Both the position numbers and the translations under genes were made by a program. From the NCBI GenBank assembly GCA_027485795.1, contig JAIXQK010000132.1, forward strand, positions 1 to 64,000: a stretch of 64,000 nt of DNA, given 5' to 3'. The notes under the pieces were generated by a model. It was not told where the DNA came from. It saw nothing but the letters and a program-made list of their open reading frames with translations, and did not search any database. Source of the stretch: Oxalobacteraceae bacterium. Lineage in GTDB: Bacteria; Pseudomonadota; Gammaproteobacteria; Burkholderiales; Burkholderiaceae_D. Positions 1-7,637 of this stretch are shown piece after piece. The stretch's first letter is position 1. Every line of letters begins with the position of its first letter.

Positions 1-494
1 GCAAATACCGTAACTAGCAGACTATCTCCCTCTACGATGTACCCTCTCGTATACTGATTGACACCCCAATAATTCTGGGACAAAGGTTTGAGTATTACTC
101 TAGGGCCGTCCGAGTTTGAAATATCAATTAAGGGAACAGTCGTCGTTTTATCTCCTACGGTTAATGAAAAATTTTCCGTTCCCTCTGTGGCTTCATCAGC
201 CCTTGCCCTGACAAGAATATCGTAATAGCCCTTTGTTAAATTAAGGGTTGAAAGGCTGACGCTGTAGAGGTTTGGAGATATCTGCGTTGGGGTTCCCGAG
301 CCTATAGCGCGCTCTCCCAGAATCACATCTTCAATTACGTTTGTCGAAAAGGTAAATGACTGCCCAAAAGACGCTTGCTCGGATAGAAACACGCGGAAAT
401 ACAAACCATCGCCCTCAAGGAGGTGTGCGGCCTCCTTAAAATCTCCATTCCCTTGGATGTAACCGGTTGCCACTCGGCTGATTATGTTGCTCAA
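1..494 (-). CDS. Partial surface-type protein with Calx-beta-like segment, TTG start
   Basis: The reverse frame is open from position 494 to the left edge, about 164 codons, and the gene continues outside the window. An upstream in-frame TAA at about 513-515 limits the start. The best start is TTG at 494-492, giving LSNIISRVATGY, with AAGGG about 8 nt upstream. No ATG start gives an equally good N-terminus. There is no signal peptide, which fits proteins exported by a C-terminal signal (type I secretion), but that is inference. Around residues 115-130 the text ADEATEGTENFSLTVG resembles the end of a Calx-beta repeat as found in large RTX-like adhesins. The base composition is AT-richer than the core genes, which fits its place in a decayed island. 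The exact family is not recognised. Confidence 0.6.
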   Translation of the reverse strand, partial: MSNIISRVATGYIQGNGDFKEAAHLLEGDGLYFRVFLSEQASFGQSFTFSTNVIEDVILGERAIGSGTPTQISPNLYSVSLSTLNLTKGYYDILVRARADEATEGTENFSLTVGDKTTTVPLIDISNSDGPRVILKPLSQNYWGVNQYTRGYIVEGDSLLVTVF

Positions 495-802
495 GGTGCT
501 ACCCTTTTCAAATTAAACAATCGTTGGCATTGGGTTAGTGTAGAGAGACACCGCTGCCTGAGGTCGGCGCAGGTGCTTTTTCCGATAATTCGACCAAATA
601 TTCGCTTAATGGCCTTTGAAGCTATGAGGACAGACTGTCTCATGCGTTGCCATGAAGAAATCCTATCATTCCCTACCATTTTATTACTTATCGTAGTTCC
701 GGCTTGGAGCCTAAACCCCAAGACACACGCGCGCCGACGCGATGCGTTCCGAAAATACCTTCCCGCCAAGTTGCAGGAGCGCAACTCTTCGTACCTTGAG
801 TG
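495..802. other. Gap of about 300 bp with no supported gene
   Basis: This stretch lies upstream of the TTG-start gene and downstream of the small HGG-type protein. Both strands contain open frames, but none has a ribosome-binding site or a recognisable sequence. It presumably carries the promoter of the left-edge gene. No convincing -35/-10 pair was found. Confidence 0.5.
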
Positions 803-1057
803 TTAAGGTAAAGCAACTTTGCTGGATACAGTACGTCTTCTCTCTAGCCACGCCCGAAATCCCGCCAGCAGCTTGGCTTGGTCGCCCGCTGCGAGGCGGG
901 AGCGGGCAGCGATTCCAATTGCTCGCTTACCAGCCTCGGTGCGGGGGCCCGTGTACAGCCCACCATAGTTTCTGCATCGACCATTTGCTGGTGCCTTCGC
1001 TTGGCAAGCCTTGCCAGTTGATCGGGTATGGGCTCCACAGCGTCTCTTCAATCGCAT
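803..1057 (-). CDS. Small HGG/TGPRT-type mobile-element protein
   Basis: This 84-residue protein begins CGAHTRSTGKACQAKA, continues NGRCRNYGG, then YTGPRT. That order (CGAxTR..G..CQA, NGRCxxHGG, TGPRT) is known from short proteins carried by prophages and integrated elements. Their function is not established. The Cys/His pattern suggests metal binding. The usual His before GG is replaced by Tyr here (NYGG), so one putative ligand is missing. The downstream basic and Ala-rich tail ends in SSKVALP. It lies 34 bp after the broken DUF1376-like gene on the same strand, so it was probably part of one island operon. Whether it is still made is unknown. Confidence 0.6.
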   Translation of the reverse strand: MRLKRRCGAHTRSTGKACQAKAPANGRCRNYGGLYTGPRTEAGKRAIGIAARSRLAAGDQAKLLAGFRAWLERRRTVSSKVALP

Positions 1058-1091
1058 ATTTCACCTCTCTCTGCCCCTTAAGACATCAGCA

Positions 1092-1679
1092 TCAAACCCT
1101 TTTTGAAGACGATCGATCTTTCACGAACCACCGTACTGCTTTGGTCTCTTGTTCGCTGTAGGCGTCGTATTCCCTCACCCAAGTATCGTCTGATAAGTCA
1201 TCTACTTCGCCGCCTCCTGATAGCTCTTTTTTATTCCACTCATCTCGATTCTGCTCATCTCTACTCAGGGGCTTAAGCCTACCCTCAAGGTTGGCTTGAT
1301 TGTTTCGGTGCTGGTCTTGGGTACGCTTTCCCCCTCGACGCTTGGCTGCCGACATCGCAAGTCGCGCCTGTGAAAGTTTTGCGCGATAGGTATCGAGTTC
1401 CGGACAAACCAGTTGCCCACCCGATTTGGTAAAGAAGCTTTGGACACGCGCAGAGAATGCCGCCTCGATTTCTGATTTGGAGAATCCCAATACGCGCGCC
1501 AAGCTCTCTCGGTTAGCAGGGACGGACTGATTTGCCCAGCACTCAAGGCGCATCGTCATCAATAGTCAGCGTTCTGCCAAATCGCATTCACGAAAGATGC
1601 GTGAGGCGAACCAATCCGAGGCATATTCTTGAAACGCAGGAGGCGGACGATCGGCGGATTTATGAGCGTTGCTGGTCAT
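1092..1679 (-). pseudogene. DUF1376-like gene split by one in-frame UGA
   Basis: Two same-frame halves make one protein. The N-terminal half starts at ATG 1679 (MTSNAHKSADRPPP), then FQEYASDWFASRIF and CDLAER, and stops at TGA 1568-1566. Reading on in the same frame gives LLMTMRLECWANQSVP, RESLARVLGFSKSEIE and a KRRGGKR tail, ending at 1092. Intact relatives usually have a residue such as Gly in LAERGLL, so a GGA-to-TGA change is the simplest explanation. DUF1376-type proteins are found in prophage and island replication modules, next to DnaC or primase genes. The downstream half could restart at TTG 1562 or ATG 1559, but it would lack the conserved N-terminus. The gene therefore looks dead unless the UGA is read through. 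Confidence 0.7.
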
Positions 1680-2090
1680 TGGCGACCTCCGCCATGCTGC
1701 CCTCCTGTGGGCGCCTAGGTCCGTCCATACGCTGCGCCAACAACCACTTCTAGCCGCCCTCCATCCCTCAAACCATGTTCTAGCCACGGCCTCAAACGAA
1801 TGCGCTTGGGCGATCTTCTTGAATTCTTTTGCGGCCTTTTGTGACTGAACCGGATCAATGTCATTGGCAATGAGCCTGCGCATCTGGTCGCGCTTATCAC
1901 GTGCCTCAGCAAGACTGACCTCAGGATACTTGCCCAACGATGCTGTGTTTTCTTTACCCTCGAACCTGTATCGCATCTGCCAGAGCCTCAATCCATTCGG
2001 GTACACCGATAAATGCAAGCCATGCTCATCGGCGAGCTTGTATAGCTTCTCCTGCGGCTTCGCAGTCTTCACTCGATTGTCGGTCAGCAT
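1680..2090 (-). pseudogene. Truncated P4-type tyrosine integrase
   Basis: The frame opens MLTDNRVKTAKPQEKLYKLA, then LWQMRYRFEGKENTASLGKYP and SLAEARDKRDQMRRLIANDI. This is the DUF4102-type arm-binding domain of P4-like tyrosine integrases, which normally target tRNA genes. It continues through SFEAVARTWFE, the beginning of the core-binding domain, and then loses similarity. The whole catalytic domain with its Arg-His-Arg-Tyr set is missing. After the breakpoint the same frame runs into the start of the DUF1376-like gene, as expected from an internal deletion. The gene points away from tRNA-Ser, about 340 bp off, the usual position for an integrase at its attachment site. It cannot encode an active recombinase. 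Confidence 0.8.
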
Positions 2091-2206
2091 GACGCCTCCA
2101 GATGAGGGTAAAAATGACGCGAGTTGGGGGTAAGCTGATTTTTTACCCGCACTTTTACCCGCACCAGAATCTGAATGTCAGTTTGGCGCGCTGGAGCTTA
2201 AAAGAC

Positions 2207-2234
2207 AAAAAGCCCAGCGTTTACTGGGCTTTTT
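2207..2234. terminator. Bidirectional terminator hairpin
   Basis: The stem AAAAAGCCCAG pairs with CTGGGCTTTTT around a six-base loop. The A run on one side and T run on the other let it work on both strands. It separates the island integrase from the tRNA-Ser region. Confidence 0.75.
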
Positions 2235-2286
2235 GGGGGATCGGTTCTGCTAATTGGAGCTTACTGGAGTTCTTTGGAATACCTAT

Positions 2287-2393
2287 TGGCGGAGAGCGTG
2301 GGATTCGCCTACATTTCGCAGGCCGCGGTTTGGCTTGCAAGCCAAACCCTTCGAATCCCCCGCGCGAAGTTCGCAGGGACTTCGCTTCTCTCC
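2287..2393 (-). repeat. tRNA-Ser-like degenerate copy or old attachment site
   Basis: Read on the minus strand, this segment starts GGAGAGA and ends CTCTCCGCCA, the same two ends as the intact tRNA-Ser nearby. Its last 22 bases (2286-2307) match the tRNA 3' end (2430-2451) at 20 of 22 positions. The interior lacks normal D and anticodon arms and holds two palindromes, GTTTGGCTTGCAAGCCAAAC and a GCGAAGT/ACTTCGC pair. It could be a pseudo-tRNA left by island integration, or a duplicated att site with a foreign insert. It is very unlikely to be a working tRNA. Confidence 0.5.
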
Positions 2394-2402
2394 AAAACAA
2401 CA

Positions 2403-2420
2403 ATGCCCCTCACGGGGCAT
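2403..2420 (-). terminator. Terminator after tRNA-Ser
   Basis: ATGCCCC and GGGGCAT form a perfect 7-bp stem with a four-base loop, about 10 bp beyond the tRNA 3' end. On the minus strand it is followed by ATTGTTGTTTT, a modest U-rich tract. Confidence 0.65.
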
Positions 2421-2430
2421 TTGAAATATT

Positions 2431-2521
2431 TGGCGGAGAGAGCGGGATTCGAACCCGCGGTAGGCTATGAACCTACACACGCTTTCCAGGCGTGCGACTT
2501 AAACCACTCATCCATCTCTCC
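2431..2521 (-). tRNA. tRNA-Ser (anticodon GGA)
   Basis: The minus strand folds into a long-variable-arm tRNA of 91 nt including encoded CCA. The acceptor GGAGAGA pairs with TCTCTCC. The anticodon loop contains CTGGAAA, giving anticodon GGA. The extended variable arm (GTAGGTTCATAGCCTAC) is typical of tRNA-Ser. The T arm is GCGGGTTCGAATCCCGC. Its 3' end is the likely integration site of the island to the left. Confidence 0.95.
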
Positions 2522-2562
2522 GGGATGTCTTGCGCGCTCGGCTTGCACCGAGCAAGTCGCGG

Positions 2563-2568
2563 AGTATA
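2563..2568 (-). promoter_or_regulatory. -10 element of tRNA-Ser
   Basis: TATACT on the minus strand lies about 42 bp before the mature 5' end of the tRNA. No strong -35 stands out at 17 bp; TTGGGA lies closer, at 13 bp. Confidence 0.45.
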
Positions 2569-2606
2569 GCAAATCTGGCTATCCCAATCCCCCGCGCTGA
2601 TCGAAG

Positions 2607-2641
2607 AAAAAAAATGCCGCCAAGCCCGAAGGCAAGGCGGC
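2607..2641 (-). terminator. Terminator of acs
   Basis: On the minus strand GCCGCC..GCC pairs with GGC..GGCGGC around a short TTCG-type loop with a TT/TT internal mismatch. A run of eight or more T follows. It lies about 115 bp beyond the acs stop. Confidence 0.8.
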
Positions 2642-2760
2642 AATCCGGTTCTAGGGCCATCGGAGTGAGCCCTATTACCTTCCCCCACAAACCGTTACTA
2701 CGTTACCCAACTGCCTGACAACGAAGGCGAAGCATTGGCTACATCGCCTCAGTACTAGCT

Positions 2761-4743
2761 TTAACTGGCCTGCTTGAGCTGCTCCAAAATCGCTGGGTTC
2801 TCCAGTGTGGAGATATCCTGCGTGATCTCTTCACCCTTGGCGAGCACCCGCAACAAGCGGCGCATGATCTTGCCCGAGCGAGTCTTGGGTAGGTTGTCGC
2901 CAAAACGAATCTCTTTCGGTTTCGCGATGGGTCCAATCTCTTTACCTACCCAGTCACGCAACTCTTTGGCGACCCTCGCCGCGTCGTCGGCCGTCGGACG
3001 CTGACCTTTCAGCACTACAAAGGCGCAAATGGATTCGCCCGTGGTGGGATCAGGTTTACCAACCACCGCCGCTTCAGCCACCAAGGGGTTTGCTACCAGC
3101 GCAGACTCGATCTCCATCGTGCCCATGCGGTGCCCCGATACATTCAGCACGTCGTCGATACGACCTGTGATGGTGAAGTAACCGTTATTCGCGTCGCGGA
3201 TTGCGCCATCACCTGCAAGGTAAAGTTTGCCGCCCAACTCGGCAGGGAAATAACTGGTCTTGAAACGCTCCGGATCATTCCAGATCGTACGAATCATCGA
3301 TGGCCAGGGCCGCTTCACTACCAAAATACCGCCATGGCCGTTCGGCATATCGTTGCCCGCCTCATCCACAATCGCCGCTTGAATACCCGGCAATGGCAGC
3401 GTGCAAGATCCCGGTACCAATGGTGTTGCACCCGGCAATGGGGTGATCATGTGGCCGCCGGTCTCGGTCTGCCAGAAGGTATCCACGATCGGGCACTTCT
3501 CGTTACCAACGTTCCGGTGGTACCACATCCATGCCTCGGGATTGATCGGCTCACCGACCGAACCGAGTAGTCGCAGCGAGCCTAGATCGTAGCGCTGAGG
3601 ATGCACTGCCTGATCAGCCTCGGAAGCTTTAATCAAAGAGCGAATCGCAGTAGGCGCGGTATAGAAAATCGTCGCCTTGTGACGCTGGATCATGTCCCAG
3701 AACCGCCCTGCATTCGGGTAAGTCGGTACCCCTTCAAAGACAATTTGAGTCGCGCCGGCCGCCAGTGGGCCATAGGCAATATAGGTGTGTCCAGTGACCC
3801 AGCCAATATCTGCGGTACACCAGAAAACATCATTGGGCTTGATATCAAACGCCCATTTCATGGTCAGCATCGCCCACAGCAGGTAACCACCCGACGCGTG
3901 TTGCACACCTTTGGGTTTACCGGTGGAGCCCGAGGTATACAGAATAAACAGCGGGTGCTCCGCACCTACCCAGGTCGGCTCGCACTCGCTTGACTGGCCC
4001 TCCACCAACTCATGCAACCAGCGGTCACGGCCAGAGACGATGTTGATATTGCCCTTGGTGCGCTGATAGATAACGACGCTCTTGATGTTCTCGCAGCCAC
4101 CCATGGCGATCGCTTCATCAACAATCGATTTCAAGGGAAGTTGCTTGCCGCCACGCAGCTGCTCATCGGCCGTGATCACTGCGACAGCGCCCGCGTCGAT
4201 GATGCGCTCTTGAAGCGACTTGGCCGAGAAGCCACCAAATACCACCGAGTGGGTGGCACCAATACGAGCACAGGCCTGCATCGCAGCGACACCTTCGACC
4301 GACATCGGCATATAAATAATGACGCGATCGCCATGCTTAATGCCCAGCGACTTCAGACCGTTCGCGAACTGACATACCTTGGCGTGGAGCTGGCGGTAGG
4401 TGTACTGACTGACAGTGCCGTCATCCGCCTCGAAAATAATCGCGGTCTTGTCGGCATTACCATTGTCGAGATGACGGTCGAGGCAGTTATGGGAAACATT
4501 CAACTGGCCATCGTCAAACCATTTATAGAAGGGTGCCTGCGACTCGTCGAGCACGCGGGTAAACGGTTTCTGCCAATTTAGATGTTCGTTTGCAAGCCGA
4601 CGCCAAAAACCTTCGTAGTCCTGATCCGCTTCGCGGCAAAGCGCGAGGTAAGCGTCCATCCCGGAGATGGCCGCGTTCTTGACGATTTCATCCGAGGGTG
4701 GAAAGACCCGATGCTCATGCATCAGGGACTCGATCTCTGACAT
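2761..4743 (-). CDS. acs: Acetyl-CoA synthetase
   Basis: This cytoplasmic AMP-forming acetate:CoA ligase makes acetyl-AMP and then acetyl-CoA. At 660 residues it has the usual length of the family. Visible motifs are the phosphate loop [11 protein letters not shown], the adenine-binding FWQTETGG, the hinge and CoA region [14 protein letters not shown], and the C-terminal [10 protein letters not shown]. The Lys in that last motif is the catalytic residue that is reversibly acetylated in known Acs enzymes. The N-terminus starts [16 protein letters not shown] without a signal. The gene is transcribed alone, divergent from the fumarase gene, and ends at a strong terminator. The context suits acetate scavenging feeding the TCA cycle. 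Confidence 0.97.
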   Translation of the reverse strand: MSEIESLMHEHRVFPPSDEIVKNAAISGMDAYLALCREADQDYEGFWRRLANEHLNWQKPFTRVLDESQAPFYKWFDDGQLNVSHNCLDRHLDNGNADKTAIIFEADDGTVSQYTYRQLHAKVCQFANGLKSLGIKHGDRVIIYMPMSVEGVAAMQACARIGATHSVVFGGFSAKSLQERIIDAGAVAVITADEQLRGGKQLPLKSIVDEAIAMGGCENIKSVVIYQRTKGNINIVSGRDRWLHELVEGQSSECEPTWVGAEHPLFILYTSGSTGKPKGVQHASGGYLLWAMLTMKWAFDIKPNDVFWCTADIGWVTGHTYIAYGPLAAGATQIVFEGVPTYPNAGRFWDMIQRHKATIFYTAPTAIRSLIKASEADQAVHPQRYDLGSLRLLGSVGEPINPEAWMWYHRNVGNEKCPIVDTFWQTETGGHMITPLPGATPLVPGSCTLPLPGIQAAIVDEAGNDMPNGHGGILVVKRPWPSMIRTIWNDPERFKTSYFPAELGGKLYLAGDGAIRDANNGYFTITGRIDDVLNVSGHRMGTMEIESALVANPLVAEAAVVGKPDPTTGESICAFVVLKGQRPTADDAARVAKELRDWVGKEIGPIAKPKEIRFGDNLPKTRSGKIMRRLLRVLAKGEEITQDISTLENPAILEQLKQAS

Positions 4744-5051
4744 GGTGTCTCCAGCTTATGTCTTATTTGGTGCCACGATAAGTCCGCTCACTTACTTCAC
4801 CCTTACACCCGTGGGCAATTAGGCATTTCATACTTGAGCAGGACAATTGGGCATGTCTCGGCGTGTAAAATGCCGCATCGCACGATACTGACCGAACGCG
4901 CTGATCGGCAGGTAGTCGAACTCCGAAACCCGCCCCGATTCGCCATGATGCTTGAACCAAGCCTGGCGAGCGAAGAAAACAAGCTTCTTGCCAATTTCGC
5001 ATTACTGGATTGTGGGCTACCGTCTGATTCTTCTAACCTTATTTTTGTCTC
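4744..5051. other. Divergent promoter region between acs and fumarase
   Basis: These 308 bp separate two divergent genes and must contain both promoters. Open frames cross it on both strands, but they only extend into the neighbouring genes in wrong frames. No clear Shine-Dalgarno sequence precedes the fumarase ATG, and no sure -35/-10 pairs were recognised. Confidence 0.5.
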
Positions 5052-6590
5052 ATGACCATCATTAAACAAGACGATTTGATCGAATCGGTTGCCGCCGCGC
5101 TGCAGTTCATCAGCTATTACCACCCGCTGGATTACATCCATCATCTGGCGCGGGCTTATGAACGTGAAAAGAGCCCTGCGGCGAAAGATGCGATTGCGCA
5201 AATCCTGACCAACTCGCGCATGTGCGCCGAGGGAAAGCGGCCGATCTGCCAGGACACCGGCATCGTCAATGTCTTTCTGAAGATTGGCATGAACGTGCGC
5301 TTCGAGGGCTTTTCTGGCTCGATCGAGGACGCCGTTAATGAGGGTGTGCGCCGCGCTTATAACGACCCGGATAACAAGCTGCGCGCATCGATCGTTGCTG
5401 ATCCGCACTTCGAGCGTAAAAATACCAAGGACAATACACCCGCTGTCGTTCACATGACCCTGGTACCGGGCAATACAGTCGAGGTGCAAGTTGCCGCCAA
5501 AGGTGGCGGCTCGGAAAACAAGAGCAAGTTCGTCATGCTCAACCCCTCCGACTCCTTGGTCGATTGGGTTCTGAAAACCGTGCCTACCATGGGCGCAGGC
5601 TGGTGCCCACCGGGCATGCTCGGCATTGGTATTGGTGGCACCGCAGAGCGTGCCATGCTGCTCGCCAAGCAATCGCTGATGGATGACATCGATATGTACG
5701 AGCTACTCCAGCGTGGCCCGCAAAACAAACTCGAAGAGTTGCGAATCGAGCTGTATGAAAAAGTCAATGCGCTCGGGATCGGCGCTCAAGGTTTAGGCGG
5801 CCTAACCACAGTGTTGGATGTAAAGATCAGTATGTACCCAACGCATGCTGCCTCCAAGCCGGTGGCGATGATTCCAAACTGTGCTGCCACTCGACATGCA
5901 CACTTCACGCTGGATGGCTCGGGTCCGTCGTACATTGAGCCACCGGCGCTATCCGAATGGCCTCAGGTGCATTGGATGCCGGACACGCAAAAATCACATC
6001 GCGTCAACCTCGACACACTCACCGCCGCCGAAGTCGCCTCGTGGAAGCCGGGCCAGACCCTGCTACTCAATGGCAAGATGCTGACTGGGCGCGATGCCGC
6101 GCATAAGCGCATTCAAGACATGCTGGCAAAAGGCGAGCCCTTACCGGTTGATTTCAAAAACCGGGTGATCTACTACGTTGGCCCGGTTGATCCGGTACGC
6201 GATGAAGTGGTCGGCCCGGCAGGCCCGACCACCGCGACGCGGATGGATAAATTTACCGACATGATGCTGGAGCAAACCGGCTTGATCGCGATGGTCGGCA
6301 AAGCTGAGCGTGGGCCGGTGGCGATTGAGTCAATTCGTAAACACCGCTCGGCGTATCTGATGGCAGTGGGCGGTGCCGCCTATCTGGTATCGAAAGCGAT
6401 TAAATCGGCGAAGGTCGTTGGCTTTGCCGATCTGGGTATGGAAGCGATCTATGAGTTCGATGTCAAGGACATGCCAGTGACTGTCGCCGTCGATGCAGAA
6501 GGCAGCTCGGTACATCAGACCGGTCCAAAGGAATGGCAGGAACGTATCGCTACCGGTAATTTTTCTGGTATTCCGATTACGCTTGGCTGA
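5052..6590 (+). CDS. Class I fumarate hydratase ([4Fe-4S])
   Basis: It interconverts fumarate and malate in the TCA cycle using an oxygen-sensitive [4Fe-4S] cluster. The 512 residues match the fused class I type. The N-terminal alpha part contains RPICQDTGIVNVF, AKGGGSENKSKF, and MGAGWCPPGMLGIGIGGTAE. NALGIGAQGLGG and PNCAATRHAHF follow. The beta part contains YYVGPVDPVRDEVVGPAGPT and AEGSSVHQTGPKEW. The Cys residues in ICQD, GWCP and PNCA are the expected cluster ligands. The glutamate racemase gene follows with an overlapping start. The family is certain; whether the best symbol is fumA or fumB cannot be told. Confidence 0.95.
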   Translation: MTIIKQDDLIESVAAALQFISYYHPLDYIHHLARAYEREKSPAAKDAIAQILTNSRMCAEGKRPICQDTGIVNVFLKIGMNVRFEGFSGSIEDAVNEGVRRAYNDPDNKLRASIVADPHFERKNTKDNTPAVVHMTLVPGNTVEVQVAAKGGGSENKSKFVMLNPSDSLVDWVLKTVPTMGAGWCPPGMLGIGIGGTAERAMLLAKQSLMDDIDMYELLQRGPQNKLEELRIELYEKVNALGIGAQGLGGLTTVLDVKISMYPTHAASKPVAMIPNCAATRHAHFTLDGSGPSYIEPPALSEWPQVHWMPDTQKSHRVNLDTLTAAEVASWKPGQTLLLNGKMLTGRDAAHKRIQDMLAKGEPLPVDFKNRVIYYVGPVDPVRDEVVGPAGPTTATRMDKFTDMMLEQTGLIAMVGKAERGPVAIESIRKHRSAYLMAVGGAAYLVSKAIKSAKVVGFADLGMEAIYEFDVKDMPVTVAVDAEGSSVHQTGPKEWQERIATGNFSGIPITLG

Positions 6591-7422
6591 TTCTGCTTTC
6601 CAGTTCAAGCGTCAGGCACCGATCGGCATTTTCGATTCGGGTATCGGCGGTTTATCGGTGCTGAGACACGTACGCACCTTGTTGCCTGAAGAATCGCTGC
6701 TGTACTTTGCCGATTCCGGCTTCGCACCTTATGGCGAAAAACCGGAGGCAGTGATTGTCGAGCGCACGGTATCGATTGCTGCGTTCTTGCTCACGCAGCA
6801 GGTGAAGGCTTTGGTGGTGGCTTGTAATACAGCTACCGCAGCTGCGATTGCAGGGCTGCGTGCGCGTTACCCTGAGTTACCCGTGGTCGGGGTTGAGCCA
6901 GGATTGAAGCCAGCGGCTAGTCTCAGCCGCAGCGGCACCATCGGCGTGCTGGCGACCGCCAACACACTCGCTAGCGAGAAATTCCTCAAGCTGCAAGCGC
7001 AAGTGGCGCAAGATGCAAAGGTCACGTTTTTGCTGCAAGCGTGTAATGGCCTCGCCAACCAAATCGAAAAAGGTGAACTCAGCTCGCGCGAAACCTATCA
7101 ACTGGTAGAGCGTTATGTGAAGCCATTGGTTGAGCAAGGGGCAGATACGCTCGTACTCGGCTGCACACACTATCCCTTTGTAGAGCAGCTGATACGTGAG
7201 ATTGCCGGGCCGAACGTGAGCATCGTCGATACGGGTGGACCCGTAGCGCAGCAGCTATGCCGCCTTCTAATCCAGCGTGACCTACTGACGCAGTCACCAT
7301 CGCCGGATAAGTTGCTGGCATTCACAACGGGTAGCCACAGCTCACTAGCACTGGCGTTTTCCAAGCTTTTACAGCTTGATCCGCCGATTGAGTTGGTCAG
7401 CGGCGCAAACATTAAGGACTGA
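6583..7422 (+). CDS. murI: Glutamate racemase
   Basis: This cofactor-independent enzyme makes D-glutamate for peptidoglycan in the cytoplasm. The signature starts with IGIFDSGIGGLSVL. The two catalytic Cys residues are in ACNTATA and LGCTHYP. The frame is open far into the fumarase gene, but homologous sequence begins only around QAPIGIFD. The best start is therefore TTG at 6583, overlapping the fumarase stop by eight bases (TTGGCTGA) and giving 279 residues, a normal MurI length. No good Shine-Dalgarno sequence precedes it, so translation may be coupled to the fumarase gene. The exact start is uncertain; the function is not. Confidence 0.93.
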   Translation: MADSAFQFKRQAPIGIFDSGIGGLSVLRHVRTLLPEESLLYFADSGFAPYGEKPEAVIVERTVSIAAFLLTQQVKALVVACNTATAAAIAGLRARYPELPVVGVEPGLKPAASLSRSGTIGVLATANTLASEKFLKLQAQVAQDAKVTFLLQACNGLANQIEKGELSSRETYQLVERYVKPLVEQGADTLVLGCTHYPFVEQLIREIAGPNVSIVDTGGPVAQQLCRLLIQRDLLTQSPSPDKLLAFTTGSHSSLALAFSKLLQLDPPIELVSGANIKD

Positions 7423-7448
7423 TTGCTGGCCTGCCGCCTCGTTTTTTG

Positions 7449-7454
7449 TATAAT
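7449..7454 (+). promoter_or_regulatory. -10 element of tRNA-His
   Basis: A consensus TATAAT lies 17 bp before the tRNA 5' end. The -35 is weak; TTGCTG lies about 20 bp upstream. Confidence 0.6.
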
Positions 7455-7471
7455 GGCGGACTTGCTTCAAT

Positions 7472-7548
7472 GGTGGCCGTAGCTCAGTTGGTAGAGTCCC
7501 AGATTGTGATTCTGGTTGTCGTGGGTTCGAGTCCCATCGGTCACCCCA
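7472..7548 (+). tRNA. tRNA-His (anticodon GTG)
   Basis: This 77-nt tRNA has the extra G at position -1 that marks tRNA-His, pairing with C73. The acceptor GTGGCCG pairs with CGGTCAC with one G-T pair. The anticodon loop is ATTGTGAT, and the T arm is GTGGGTTCGAGTCCCAT. CCA is encoded. Confidence 0.95.
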
Positions 7549-7613
7549 CCTAATTCCCCTCCCCTCGCAGCTCCCCAGATGTACTTCCAGTCAAGTTCCG
7601 ATGGTTTCGACGC

Positions 7614-7631
7614 GCCATCTGCGATCAGATG
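7614..7631 (-). terminator. Possible weak terminator of the FecA-like receptor gene
   Basis: CCATCTG and CAGATGG form a perfect 7-bp stem with a four-base CGAT loop just beyond the receptor stop codon. There is no U tract on either strand, so intrinsic termination is doubtful. Confidence 0.3.
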
Positions 7632-7637
7632 GTCGAC

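Noticed and set aside
2287..2393. A second functional tRNA-Ser
   Set aside because: Ends match, but D and anticodon arms cannot form.
4803..5672. Long reverse frame over the acs-fumarase gap and the start of the fumarase gene
   Set aside because: It is antisense to fumarase, whose protein has full family motifs, and the reverse translation resembles nothing known.
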